Of a DNA stretch of 7,410 bases, positions 1-6,469 are shown piece after piece. The notes below the pieces were generated by a model. That model did no database searches, had not been told where the DNA came from, and saw nothing but the letters and a program-made list of their open reading frames with translations. Position numbers and translations under genes: made by a program. The number at the start of each line of letters is the position of its first letter. The stretch's first letter is position 1. This stretch comes from Acholeplasmataceae bacterium UBA4853 (GTDB taxonomy: Bacteria > Bacillota_I > Bacilli_A > Acholeplasmatales > Acholeplasmataceae). Location of the stretch: the NCBI GenBank assembly GCA_002399815.1, contig DHEJ01000006.1, forward strand, positions 15,013 through 22,422, in the 5' to 3' direction.

Positions 1-297
1 CCAGTTGTTAGTCCATCATATACAAAAGGATTAGAAGGTTCTCCCAATGAACTTAAGTTAAAATATATAACCGATGATAAATATAGTCAATTAAAAGGTG
101 ATGCATTGTATGATGCAGTTAGATATGAAATTCTAAATAAGTCTTCTGAAGTTACCGATCAATTAAAATTAGGAACAACACCTAGAAGATATGTTGATCT
201 AATTGGTTCTTTATGTGATTTAGTTTCTGGTAGTGGAGATAAAGGGACACCTGTGGTTTATATTAAAAATTATTTTAAGAATTACGCAGAAGAATAA
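1..297 (+). CDS. C-terminal part of an unrecognised protein (5' end outside window)
   Basis: The reading frame is open from the first base of the window and ends at TAA 295-297, giving 98 visible residues. A TTG at 106 is in frame but has no Shine-Dalgarno, and the coding character continues upstream of it, so the gene very probably starts outside the window. The visible part is soluble in character, mixed in charge and rich in Tyr, Lys and Asp. It contains GTTPRRYVDLIGSLCDLVSG and ends YFKNYAEE. There is no membrane segment and no motif that I can assign to a family, so I give no function. A strong hairpin follows 14 bases after the stop, consistent with the end of a transcription unit. Confidence 0.8.
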   Translation, partial: PVVSPSYTKGLEGSPNELKLKYITDDKYSQLKGDALYDAVRYEILNKSSEVTDQLKLGTTPRRYVDLIGSLCDLVSGSGDKGTPVVYIKNYFKNYAEE

Positions 298-307
298 AAG
301 CTATACA

Positions 308-316
308 TGATAAAAT
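308..316 (+). promoter_or_regulatory. Possible extended -10 promoter for purA
   Basis: TGATAAAAT fits an extended -10 element (TGnTATAAT, one mismatch in the hexamer). No convincing -35 is seen at 15-19 bases upstream. A start about 7 bases downstream would fall inside the left arm of the hairpin at 312-349, so transcripts begun here could not fold it, whereas readthrough from the gene upstream would. This is a tentative call from motif and spacing only. Confidence 0.3.
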
Positions 317-350
317 AGAAATTGGTTTAAAAATAACAATTTCTATTTTT
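312..350 (+). terminator. Intrinsic terminator after the first gene, just upstream of purA
   Basis: A perfect 13-bp inverted repeat (AAAATAGAAATTG at 312-324, CAATTTCTATTTT at 337-349) encloses a 12-base loop. The right arm ends in a T run and is followed by a further TATTTT. The stem is AT-rich but long. It fits a terminator for the partial gene ending at 297. Because it ends only 13 bases before the purA Shine-Dalgarno, it could also lie in the purA leader and act as an attenuator. Confidence 0.7.
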
Positions 351-378
351 ATTTTAAACACTAAAGGAGACTAGCTTG

Positions 379-1611
379 ATGAATAATATTGTTGTTTTAG
401 GTACTCAATGGGGCGATGAAGGTAAAGGTAAAATAACTGATTTTCTAGCAACAAATGCAGATGTGGTAGTACGTTTTCAAGGTGGTAATAATGCTGGCCA
501 TACGGTTGTTTTTAATCAAACAAAGTATGCACTTCATTTACTACCCTCAGGTATATTAAATCCAAATTGCATCAATATTATGGCAAACGGTATGGTGATT
601 AATCCGAAAGCATTTTATCAAGAGCTTAGTCAAATTAAAAATAAATACCAATTATTTGTTTCTGATAGAGCACACATTACTATGCCTTATCATATAGAAA
701 TGGATAAACAAAATGAAGAAAAGGATATGATTGGAACAACCCATAAAGGGATTGGTCCAACCTATGCGGATAAAGCAAATCGAAAAGGTATTCGAGTCGG
801 TGACTATATTGGAAGTAACCGATTAGAAGTTATTAAGAAAGCATTAGAAAAAGAATCTTTAAGTCTAGAAAATATTGAAGCTTTGATGTTGGAATATATC
901 AAGTATTCAGATTATTTAAAACCATTTGTTACAGATACATCATATATGTTAAATGAGTTAGTTCATGATAAAAAGATTTTATTTGAAGGTGCTCAAGGGG
1001 TTATGCTTTGTTTAGATCATGGTACATATCCCTATGTAACATCATCTTCACCAACAGCTGCAAGTGTTCCTTTAAATACCGGACTTGCACCATGGTTTAT
1101 TAAAGGGGCAATTGGGGTTACTAAGGCATATACAACGAGAGTTGGAAATGGACCTTTCCCAAGTGAAATCTTTAGTCCTTTAGCGCATGAGATTAGAGAA
1201 CGTGGTCATGAATATGGTACAACCACAGGTCGTCCTAGAAGAATTGGTTATTTAGATACCGTGATTATTAATTATACAAAAAGAGTCAGTGGACTTACTG
1301 CTTTAGCAATTACTTTATTAGATGTTTTATCAGGTGTTGATGAGCTTAAGATTGTAACATCCTACCTACTTGATGGAAAGATCATAGACCGTATTCCTAG
1401 TGTTGTAAGTGACTTTTATCGTTGTGAGCCGGTCTATATAACACTACCTGGATGGAAAGAAGATATTACTTTAGTGAAGTCATTTGATGAATTACCAAAA
1501 GCAGCTCAAGCGTATATCCATAAGATTGAGGCGTTAACAGGATTAGATGTAGCAATCTTTTCAGTTGGACCAGATCGTATGCAAACAATTGTCAGAAAAG
1601 AAGTTTTATAA
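379..1611 (+). CDS. purA: Adenylosuccinate synthase
   Basis: This enzyme joins IMP and aspartate, using GTP, to make adenylosuccinate, the first step from IMP to AMP, in the cytoplasm. The 410 residues are slightly shorter than the usual 425-430. The N-terminus shows the GTP-binding loop GTQWGDEGKGK with the catalytic base Asp13, then QGGNNAGHT with His41; both carry the same numbers as in the E. coli enzyme. Also present are GTTHKGIGPTYADK (119-132, IMP site), FEGAQG and HGTYPYVTSSSP (202-225), KAYTTRVGNGPFPSE (249-263), TTTGRPRRIGYLD (281-293) and the C-terminal SVGPDR (395-400). Start: ATG 379 lies 8 bases after AAAGGAGA (363-370); a TTG directly before it (376) would be too close. The next gene begins 10 bases after the stop. 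Identification is secure. Confidence 0.98.
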   Translation: MNNIVVLGTQWGDEGKGKITDFLATNADVVVRFQGGNNAGHTVVFNQTKYALHLLPSGILNPNCINIMANGMVINPKAFYQELSQIKNKYQLFVSDRAHITMPYHIEMDKQNEEKDMIGTTHKGIGPTYADKANRKGIRVGDYIGSNRLEVIKKALEKESLSLENIEALMLEYIKYSDYLKPFVTDTSYMLNELVHDKKILFEGAQGVMLCLDHGTYPYVTSSSPTAASVPLNTGLAPWFIKGAIGVTKAYTTRVGNGPFPSEIFSPLAHEIRERGHEYGTTTGRPRRIGYLDTVIINYTKRVSGLTALAITLLDVLSGVDELKIVTSYLLDGKIIDRIPSVVSDFYRCEPVYITLPGWKEDITLVKSFDELPKAAQAYIHKIEALTGLDVAIFSVGPDRMQTIVRKEVL

Positions 1612-1621
1612 GAGGTATGAC

Positions 1622-2803
1622 ATGGGAAAAATAGATATTTTAAAAATAGCGAAAATTGCACAGGAAAAAAAGAAAACAGACCCATCAATTATTGATGCTA
1701 CGATTGGTATGTTTTATAATGATGAACAAAGATTAGTGATTCCTGCCGTTGCAAAAGCATTTTATAAACTTGATTTATTTGAAACATTTAAATATGGTGC
1801 TACAGATGGTGGTGTAGTATTTGAAAACAATGTCATTGATTGGGTTTTAGATACTAAAAAAGATGTATTAAAAAGTAAATTTAAATTTGCCGGTATATCA
1901 ACACCTGGTGGTAGTGGTGCATTATCTTTAGTTTTTAATAGTTATGGTAGTGTCGGTGAAAAAGTTTTAGTTTCAGATTTAAGATGGCGTTATGAATATT
2001 TTGTTTCTGCAGCAAAAATGGGTGTTTTAGAACACCGATTATTTGATCAAGATGGGTTTAATCTTAAAGATTTTGAAAAGCAGTTAACGTATTTAGCAAG
2101 TATTCAAAAACGTGTGATTGTTGTTATAAATGATCCATGTCATAATCCAACTGGATATCAATTATCAGGTGATGAATGGATAAGTATTATTAAGATATTA
2201 AATAAGTTTGATCAAAATGAAATTATTTTAACTTATGACTTAGCATATTTTGATTATGATCCAAGAGGATTTAATGAAGCTAGAACGACCTTTGATTATT
2301 TCATGGATTTAAAGGATCATGTTCAAGTACTCGTTTGTTTTAGTGCATCTAAATCATTTGCAATGTATGGTGTTAGACTGGGTGGATTAATTTTGTTAGG
2401 TCACAACGAACAACACTATAAGTTCTTTAAGAAACATGTCTTAGATGATGCTTTAGGTAAATGGAGTACTGCACCTAGTGTTGGGGTTGGTATTTTTAAT
2501 CAACTTTCTAGTCAAAAAGATTTATATATTGAAGAATTAAATAAGTTAACTAGTACTCTAAAAAATAGAGGCGATATATTTATTAAAGAAGCAGCAAATG
2601 CTAAGTTAGAAACTTATCCTTACCGTGGTGGATTCTTTGTTTTAGTTAAAAGTGAAGACCCTGAATCCGATTTTGAAAAATTGGTTTCAGAAGGTATTTA
2701 TTTAATCCCGATGGAAAAAGGATTAAGAATCGCTATTTGTGGTATTACAACTAAAGAAGTTATCGGGTTAGCAGGTAAGATTAAAAAAATTATTCAACCA
2801 TAA
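1622..2803 (+). CDS. Class I PLP-dependent aminotransferase, aspartate/aromatic type
   Basis: It is predicted to move an amino group between an amino acid (probably aspartate or an aromatic one) and 2-oxoglutarate. The 393 residues match the fold-type I, AspC/TyrB-like subgroup: STPGGSGAL (93-101, phosphate-binding turn), Trp122 where AspC has its cofactor-stacking Trp, DPCHNPTG (171-178, Asn175), TYDLAYF (204-210, Asp206 contacting the pyridine nitrogen), SASKSFAMYGVRLGG (241-255, Schiff-base Lys244 and phosphate-binding Arg252) and GLRIAICGI (367-375, Arg369 as the substrate carboxylate Arg). All key residues are present. Start: ATG 1622 has AAGAGG (1610-1615) 6 bases upstream; the open frame extends back into purA but without a better start. 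It lies 10 bases after purA, probably in the same operon. Exact substrate cannot be read from sequence. Confidence 0.87.
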   Translation: MGKIDILKIAKIAQEKKKTDPSIIDATIGMFYNDEQRLVIPAVAKAFYKLDLFETFKYGATDGGVVFENNVIDWVLDTKKDVLKSKFKFAGISTPGGSGALSLVFNSYGSVGEKVLVSDLRWRYEYFVSAAKMGVLEHRLFDQDGFNLKDFEKQLTYLASIQKRVIVVINDPCHNPTGYQLSGDEWISIIKILNKFDQNEIILTYDLAYFDYDPRGFNEARTTFDYFMDLKDHVQVLVCFSASKSFAMYGVRLGGLILLGHNEQHYKFFKKHVLDDALGKWSTAPSVGVGIFNQLSSQKDLYIEELNKLTSTLKNRGDIFIKEAANAKLETYPYRGGFFVLVKSEDPESDFEKLVSEGIYLIPMEKGLRIAICGITTKEVIGLAGKIKKIIQP

Positions 2804-2837
2804 TATTTTAGTAACTATATATAAGTTAATATCGTAT

Positions 2838-2875
2838 AAAAAAAATAAGCGTATACTGGAGTGGTATACGCTTAT
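2838..2875 (-). terminator. Intrinsic terminator (minus strand; may work both ways)
   Basis: A perfect 12-bp stem (ATAAGCGTATAC at 2845-2856, GTATACGCTTAT at 2864-2875) has a 7-base loop. Read on the minus strand the stem is followed by eight T residues (2845-2838), a textbook terminator for the small ORF ending at 2908. On the + strand it lies 41 bases after the aminotransferase stop but has only a weak T-rich tail, so it may stop both converging transcripts. Confidence 0.85.
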
Positions 2876-2907
2876 ATCATTATCATTGTAAGAATAAAAA
2901 TGAAAAA

Positions 2908-2979
2908 CTATTTCTTGCCAGCTGGTTTTTTAGGAGCTGGAGCTTCTTTTTTAGGAGCTGGTTTAACTGGAGCAGCCAT
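2908..2979 (-). CDS. Tiny Ala/Pro/Lys-rich basic protein (23 aa), unknown function
   Basis: A 23-codon ORF runs from ATG (2979-2977) to TAG (2910-2908). The product begins MAAPVK, continues with two tandem heptads PAPKKEA and PAPKKPA (residues 7-20), and ends GKK. It has seven Lys and one Glu, net charge about +6, with no hydrophobic segment. The two heptads share an exact 15-base repeat at DNA level, 21 bases apart. Evidence that it is a gene: AAAGGGG (2990-2996) sits 10 bases before the ATG, a strong promoter lies upstream (3122-3151), and a strong terminator begins 33 bases after the stop. The composition resembles the disordered tails of histone H1-like or ribosomal proteins, so nucleic-acid binding is possible, but that is inference. 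It could instead be a relic of a larger gene's tail, or a minor ORF on a regulatory RNA. Confidence 0.6.
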   Translation of the reverse strand: MAAPVKPAPKKEAPAPKKPAGKK

Positions 2980-3115
2980 ATATGTGTATCCCCTTTCTTT
3001 AATGTATTCTTAGTACGCAAACTTCAAAGAACTACGTGCTTCATCTCCACAGAAACTAAGTCCTTAAAAGTCATAGGGAAATTGACGTTAAAATATTCGT
3101 AAATTTCATATCATA
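2980..3115 (-). other. Long leader of the small basic gene
   Basis: From the predicted start near 3115 to the ATG at 2979 is about 136 bases, nearly twice the length of the ORF it precedes. On the minus strand it contains CTTAGT (3060-3055) and ACTAAG (3014-3009), able to pair around a 40-base interval. Inside this, ACGTA (3037-3033) can pair with TGCGT (3019-3015) with one G-U. A 16-codon open frame (ATG 3074-3072 to TGA 3026-3024) also lies here but has no Shine-Dalgarno. I recognise no known riboswitch core. The pairing is short and could be chance. Confidence 0.35.
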
Positions 3116-3121
3116 TATAAT

Positions 3122-3151
3122 AGTATACAACGAATTTTTTATTTGTGCCAA
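3122..3151 (-). promoter_or_regulatory. Promoter for the small basic gene
   Basis: On the minus strand, TTGGCA (3151-3146) and TATACT (3127-3122) are separated by 18 bases. Each hexamer differs by one base from the sigma-70/sigma-A consensus. Start of transcription would be near 3115. With the terminator at 2838-2875 this defines a transcript of roughly 280 bases. Confidence 0.65.
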
Positions 3152-3175
3152 AGAAATGATTGATAATATAAACAA

Positions 3176-3203
3176 TTGATTCGAATGCGAAATGTGGTAA
3201 GAT
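3176..3203 (+). promoter_or_regulatory. Promoter for cls
   Basis: TTGATT (3176-3181), a 16-base spacer and TAAGAT (3198-3203), with TGG directly before the -10 (3195-3197), form an extended -10 promoter. The predicted start near 3210 leaves a leader of about 43 bases before the cls ATG. It lies back to back with the minus-strand promoter at 3122-3151, so the two units diverge. Confidence 0.55.
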
Positions 3204-3252
3204 TTAGATAAGATATTTGAGTCTTAAATTATTAAAAAAAGGAGTACCTGTT

Positions 3253-4758
3253 ATGAGAAAAGTAATCAATTTACTAACCAATAGACTGACCATTGTCGGT
3301 ATCATTGTTTTACTACAAATTAGTGCACTTGCATGGTTTGTTTTAGTTTTTTCAGCGGATTGGTACTACTTACATTTAAGCTCAATTATTATTGGTGCAC
3401 TGATTAGTTTATATATTATTTCACATGATGAAAATCCAATGTTTAAATTGATTTGGGTCGTATTTTTATTAATTTTACCGTTATTTGGGGTACTATTCTA
3501 CTTTTATTCTAGAACGGAAAGATTATCTATTTCATCCTCATCTCATATGAGAAATGCTCAACAATTAAGAGAAAAAGAAATGACGAAGATTAAATCTGTT
3601 TATGCAACAGATTATTTAAAGCATCAGAAGTACTTAACTAATTTAAATTATCCAGCATTTAAAAATACAGAGTCACTATTTTTAGCAAGCGGTGAACAAA
3701 AACAAGTTGAATTATTAAAAGCCTTAAAGATGGCAAAGAAATTCATTTTTATGGAATATTTTATTATTACACTATCTAAGATGTGGGATGAAATCTTAAA
3801 GGTTTTAATTGAAAAACAACAACAAGGTGTTGAGATTAGAATTATGTATGATGATTTTGGTTCTGCAACTAAATTACCATTTAATTATCATCGTTATTTA
3901 AGTAAGTTAGGCTTTATGGTTAAAAGATTTAATCCTATGAAACTTCATTTTAATTATGTAATGAATTTTAGAGATCACCGTAAAATAGTAGTCATTGATA
4001 ATGAGGTAGCTTTTACCGGTGGATTTAATATTGGAGATGAATATACCAATAAGAAGAAAGTGTTTGGCCACTGGAATGATGCTGGTATTATGATTAAAGG
4101 CGAAGCTGTTTGGGGATTTACCAGTATGTTTCTAGAAAACTGGGCATTTTCAAATAAATTAAGTAAATTAGAATTTGATACATATAACCATCCATATAAA
4201 GTACCAAATGAATCCGTATATATTCCATTTGGAGATATTCCAACAGATAAAAATTTAACTGCTAAAAGTATATATATGCACTTAATTAATGATGCAAAAG
4301 AAACAATATATATTACAGCACCTTATTTAATTTTAGATCATGAATTATCAACCGCATTAAAGCTAGCTGCTCAAAGTGGTGTTAAAGTATATATTATCGT
4401 TCCTAAGATTCCTGATAAGAAATTAGTTTATATGGTATCTGAATCCTATATTGAAGAACTTGTTCATCAAAACGTATTTGTTTATAAATACACACCCGGA
4501 TTTATTCATTCAAAGATGATTATTTGCGATAAAAAAGTTGCTATGATTGGATCTAGCAACTTAGACTTTAGAAGTTTATATATGCACTTAGAAAATAACT
4601 TATGGTTAAATGATCAAAGAACGATTCATGATATGGTTTCATATTATGAAGATACCTTAAATGAAAGTCAAATGATAACAAAACAGATGTTGAAGAAAAG
4701 AAGTTTTATATACCGAATTATTCAAGCTATATTAAAAGGATTCTCACCATTAATCTAG
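3253..4758 (+). CDS. cls: Cardiolipin synthase, phospholipase D superfamily
   Basis: It condenses two phosphatidylglycerol molecules to cardiolipin and glycerol at the cell membrane. The 501 residues are the usual size for a bacterial Cls. The N-terminus has three predicted membrane segments (about 12-33, 42-57 and 65-85), the last one ending in the typical PLFGVLFYFY. Two phospholipase D (HKD) motifs follow: HRKIVVID with His242, Lys244, Asp249, then AFTGGFNIGDEY; and HSKMIICD with His419, Lys421, Asp426, then MIGSSNLDFRS. Both sites are intact. Start: ATG 3253 has AAAGGAG (3238-3244) 8 bases upstream; an in-frame TTG at 3217 would place this ribosome site inside the coding region and is rejected. 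The gene is preceded by its own promoter. Its stop overlaps the 3' end of the convergent membrane-protein gene by 9 bases. Phosphatidyl transfer to other head groups cannot be excluded. Confidence 0.95.
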   Translation: MRKVINLLTNRLTIVGIIVLLQISALAWFVLVFSADWYYLHLSSIIIGALISLYIISHDENPMFKLIWVVFLLILPLFGVLFYFYSRTERLSISSSSHMRNAQQLREKEMTKIKSVYATDYLKHQKYLTNLNYPAFKNTESLFLASGEQKQVELLKALKMAKKFIFMEYFIITLSKMWDEILKVLIEKQQQGVEIRIMYDDFGSATKLPFNYHRYLSKLGFMVKRFNPMKLHFNYVMNFRDHRKIVVIDNEVAFTGGFNIGDEYTNKKKVFGHWNDAGIMIKGEAVWGFTSMFLENWAFSNKLSKLEFDTYNHPYKVPNESVYIPFGDIPTDKNLTAKSIYMHLINDAKETIYITAPYLILDHELSTALKLAAQSGVKVYIIVPKIPDKKLVYMVSESYIEELVHQNVFVYKYTPGFIHSKMIICDKKVAMIGSSNLDFRSLYMHLENNLWLNDQRTIHDMVSYYEDTLNESQMITKQMLKKRSFIYRIIQAILKGFSPLI

Positions 4759-5418
4759 TAATGCACGAACAATTTGTTTAGTAATCAAAGTGTTTTTCTT
4801 AGTCTTTTCTAAGGTTAGACCAATTAAAAATAAAATAGTACCAATGAGGTTTGCGATCATATCAAACATTGTCTCTTTAACATCAACAACAAATGAACCA
4901 TCAATGACTTCTCTAGGATAGCCCTGAGTGATTGTATGGAAGAATTGGTCACTACTAAACTCACTAATTTCCCACATAGCAGCAATCATCATTGAAAACG
5001 AGAATATAAAGAATATCATATAAAGTGCAGATGATTGCGTATACTGTTTAAATTTAATGAATGCATAAAGACCAAGCAGTGCAGATGAGTATCCAAAATA
5101 GACATGGATAATTTTATCGTAGTTTAAATGCTCATAATAATTATAGAAGTTTAAACTACTGCCTAAAAATACTGCTAAGAAAATATATATTGTGGCAAAC
5201 GTTAATAAGAATGTATTGAGTTTCTTTCTAAAAAACCAAGTAAACAACAACAAGATTAAGGATATTCCCATGGTTGCAAAATGACTACTTAACCGTTTTA
5301 ATGGGTCATATCCTGTTGTTAAAATAATGGATGCTAAGATAAAGGTTATCGTAAACATTGTTAATAGACATGCGATTGAAAAAGTTATAAATATCCGTTT
5401 CAAGGTTACTTGTTTCAT
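4750..5418 (-). CDS. YjdF/DUF2238-like multi-pass membrane protein
   Basis: A 222-residue membrane protein of unknown biochemical role. About six hydrophobic segments are seen (roughly 9-33, 48-63, 67-86, 107-122, 131-150, 188-204), with a charged tail rich in Lys. Conserved-looking polar residues sit at segment borders: NYDKIIH (99-105; Asp101, Lys102, His105), WEISEFSSD (149-157; Trp149, Glu150, Glu153, Asp157) and DVKETMFDMIAN (179-190; Asp179, Thr183, Asp186, Asn190). This K-D-x-x-H, W-E-x-x-E and D-x-x-x-T-x-x-D-x-x-x-N pattern is what I recall for the YjdF (DUF2238) family; the polar set suggests a metal or substrate site, but no activity is established to my knowledge. Start: ATG 5418 is preceded by GGTGAT (5428-5423), matching the anti-Shine-Dalgarno with good spacing; a further in-frame ATG at 5430 overlaps that site. 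It lies 70 bases downstream of the kinase-HD gene. Confidence 0.8.
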   Translation of the reverse strand: MKQVTLKRIFITFSIACLLTMFTITFILASIILTTGYDPLKRLSSHFATMGISLILLLFTWFFRKKLNTFLLTFATIYIFLAVFLGSSLNFYNYYEHLNYDKIIHVYFGYSSALLGLYAFIKFKQYTQSSALYMIFFIFSFSMMIAAMWEISEFSSDQFFHTITQGYPREVIDGSFVVDVKETMFDMIANLIGTILFLIGLTLEKTKKNTLITKQIVRALLD

Positions 5419-5439
5419 AGTTATCACCATCCTAAGTAT

Positions 5440-5445
5440 ATTATA
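5440..5445 (-). promoter_or_regulatory. Possible -10 box for the membrane-protein gene
   Basis: A perfect TATAAT lies on the minus strand 22 bases before the chosen ATG (5418). No good -35 stands 16-18 bases further upstream. In such AT-rich DNA a lone TATAAT is weak evidence; the gene may be read from the kinase-HD promoter instead. Confidence 0.3.
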
Positions 5446-5472
5446 GACAAATTAGATGGAATATTATGTATA

Positions 5473-5504
5473 AAACATTATCAAAATGTTATCTAATAAT
5501 GTTT
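5473..5504 (-). terminator. Possible weak hairpin at the end of the kinase-HD gene
   Basis: AAACATTAT and ATAATGTTT (5473-5481 and 5496-5504) form a perfect 9-bp inverted repeat with a 14-base loop; one arm lies in the last codons of the kinase-HD gene. The stem has only one G-C pair and the minus-strand tail TTTATAC is not a real T run. A shorter alternative stem (AACATT/AATGTT) overlaps it. If functional it would only partly separate the two minus-strand genes. Confidence 0.3.
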
Positions 5505-6439
5505 GTTATTCGACTTTTCTCATCAATTTCTTTAAACTCATTAATTAAATCAAGAATTTTTTGATCTAACTTATTTCTAGTTATACCAGATTCTGAGATA
5601 CCATTATGAGCAAGCATATGCTGAATAATAATTTCTATAATATCTTTTTTATCAATGTGTTTTGGTAGATTTTTTATCTCATCAAAAAATCTAAGTGCAT
5701 ACATGCTTGATAACATATCATGACCCTTATAATGACCACCTATTTTAGCTAATGATTTACCTAAATCGTGCAAGATTGAAGTGATTAACATGGTATCATT
5801 AAAAGAATTTTGGATGCACATATCAATATGTGTATGTATATCTTCTAAATGATACGGTGTTTCATGAGGTTCTTTAAGTCTTGAAAATTCATGTAAATAA
5901 TCAGCGGATATAAACTGATCGATTGTTTTTAAAATACCATTTGTTTTAGCAAACTCCATAAGGGTTTGAAAGTCTGTTGGTTCCTTTAAAAACTTAGATT
6001 GAGAAATGATTTTATAGGAATCACAGTCGACACCAACTCTTGGTGCTCCCATGAATTTGTACATATCTTTAATGACATATTCAGGAACGATTTTTTCATA
6101 AGCTCTTGATCTATTTTGGTATAAAGATAACTCCAATGGTTCTAAAATTAAGTGGATTTCTACATTGAAATCACGCATCTTTAATTCATTATATAAAAGT
6201 ACACGACGTTTTCTTTCTGTATTGGTAGCATCATAAATAAATGAGCCTTCGTGAGAAAATACTTTCTTATGTAATAAATCAAATATGATTTGATTGTCTT
6301 CTGCAGTATGATGTTCTCTTAATGTACCAAAAACTTCAAGTCTGATGAAATCAGATGAAAAATGCGGTAGATTTAATGTTTTTGCATAAGTTGATTTGCC
6401 GGAACCTGGAACACCAACTAGGATGATTGCTGTTTTCAT
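5489..6439 (-). CDS. Polynucleotide kinase-HD phosphohydrolase fusion, candidate nucleic-acid end-healing enzyme
   Basis: A 316-residue cytoplasmic protein with two domains. Residues 1-150 resemble T4 polynucleotide kinase: P-loop GVPGSGKS (9-16, Lys15 and Ser16 at the same positions as in T4), SSDFIR (28-33) with Asp30 and Arg33 in the spacing of T4 Asp35 and Arg38, YDATN (69-73) for the Walker B Asp, an Arg-rich lid near 110-112, and VPEYVIKDMYKFM (118-130), close to T4 VPIDVLRSMYKSM. Residues about 195-280 form an HD domain: YHLEDIHTHID, LITSILHDLGK with His224-Asp225, GHYKGHDMLSS and IIQHMLAH. The kinase part would phosphorylate 5'-OH ends; the HD part could remove 2',3'-cyclic or terminal phosphates, as in Runella HD-Pnk. 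Start: ATG 6439 has AGGAG (6450-6446) 6 bases upstream; the frame reaches 6487 but without a ribosome site. Substrate is inferred; nucleotide or small-molecule kinase activity is possible. Confidence 0.82.
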   Translation of the reverse strand: MKTAIILVGVPGSGKSTYAKTLNLPHFSSDFIRLEVFGTLREHHTAEDNQIIFDLLHKKVFSHEGSFIYDATNTERKRRVLLYNELKMRDFNVEIHLILEPLELSLYQNRSRAYEKIVPEYVIKDMYKFMGAPRVGVDCDSYKIISQSKFLKEPTDFQTLMEFAKTNGILKTIDQFISADYLHEFSRLKEPHETPYHLEDIHTHIDMCIQNSFNDTMLITSILHDLGKSLAKIGGHYKGHDMLSSMYALRFFDEIKNLPKHIDKKDIIEIIIQHMLAHNGISESGITRNKLDQKILDLINEFKEIDEKSRITNIIR

Positions 6440-6469
6440 GCGTGTCTCCTGAAAAATATATGTATTTTT

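Noticed and set aside
106..297. Separate short gene starting at TTG 106
   Set aside because: The same frame is open to the window edge with continuous coding character, and no Shine-Dalgarno precedes the TTG.
1506..1688. 60-codon open frame on the minus strand
   Set aside because: It is antisense to the end of purA and the start of the aminotransferase, both secure genes. It has no ribosome site and no recognisable protein character.
3024..3074. 16-codon ORF in the leader as a real gene
   Set aside because: There is no Shine-Dalgarno and no independent support, so it is mentioned only as part of the leader.
3176..3195. tRNA or tmRNA T-loop-like TTCGAAT near 3180
   Set aside because: The bases either side do not form the T-arm stem and no acceptor or anticodon arm is present.
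3217..3252. Earlier TTG start for cls
   Set aside because: The AAAGGAG ribosome site at 3238-3244 would be inside the coding region. ATG 3253 has ideal spacing.
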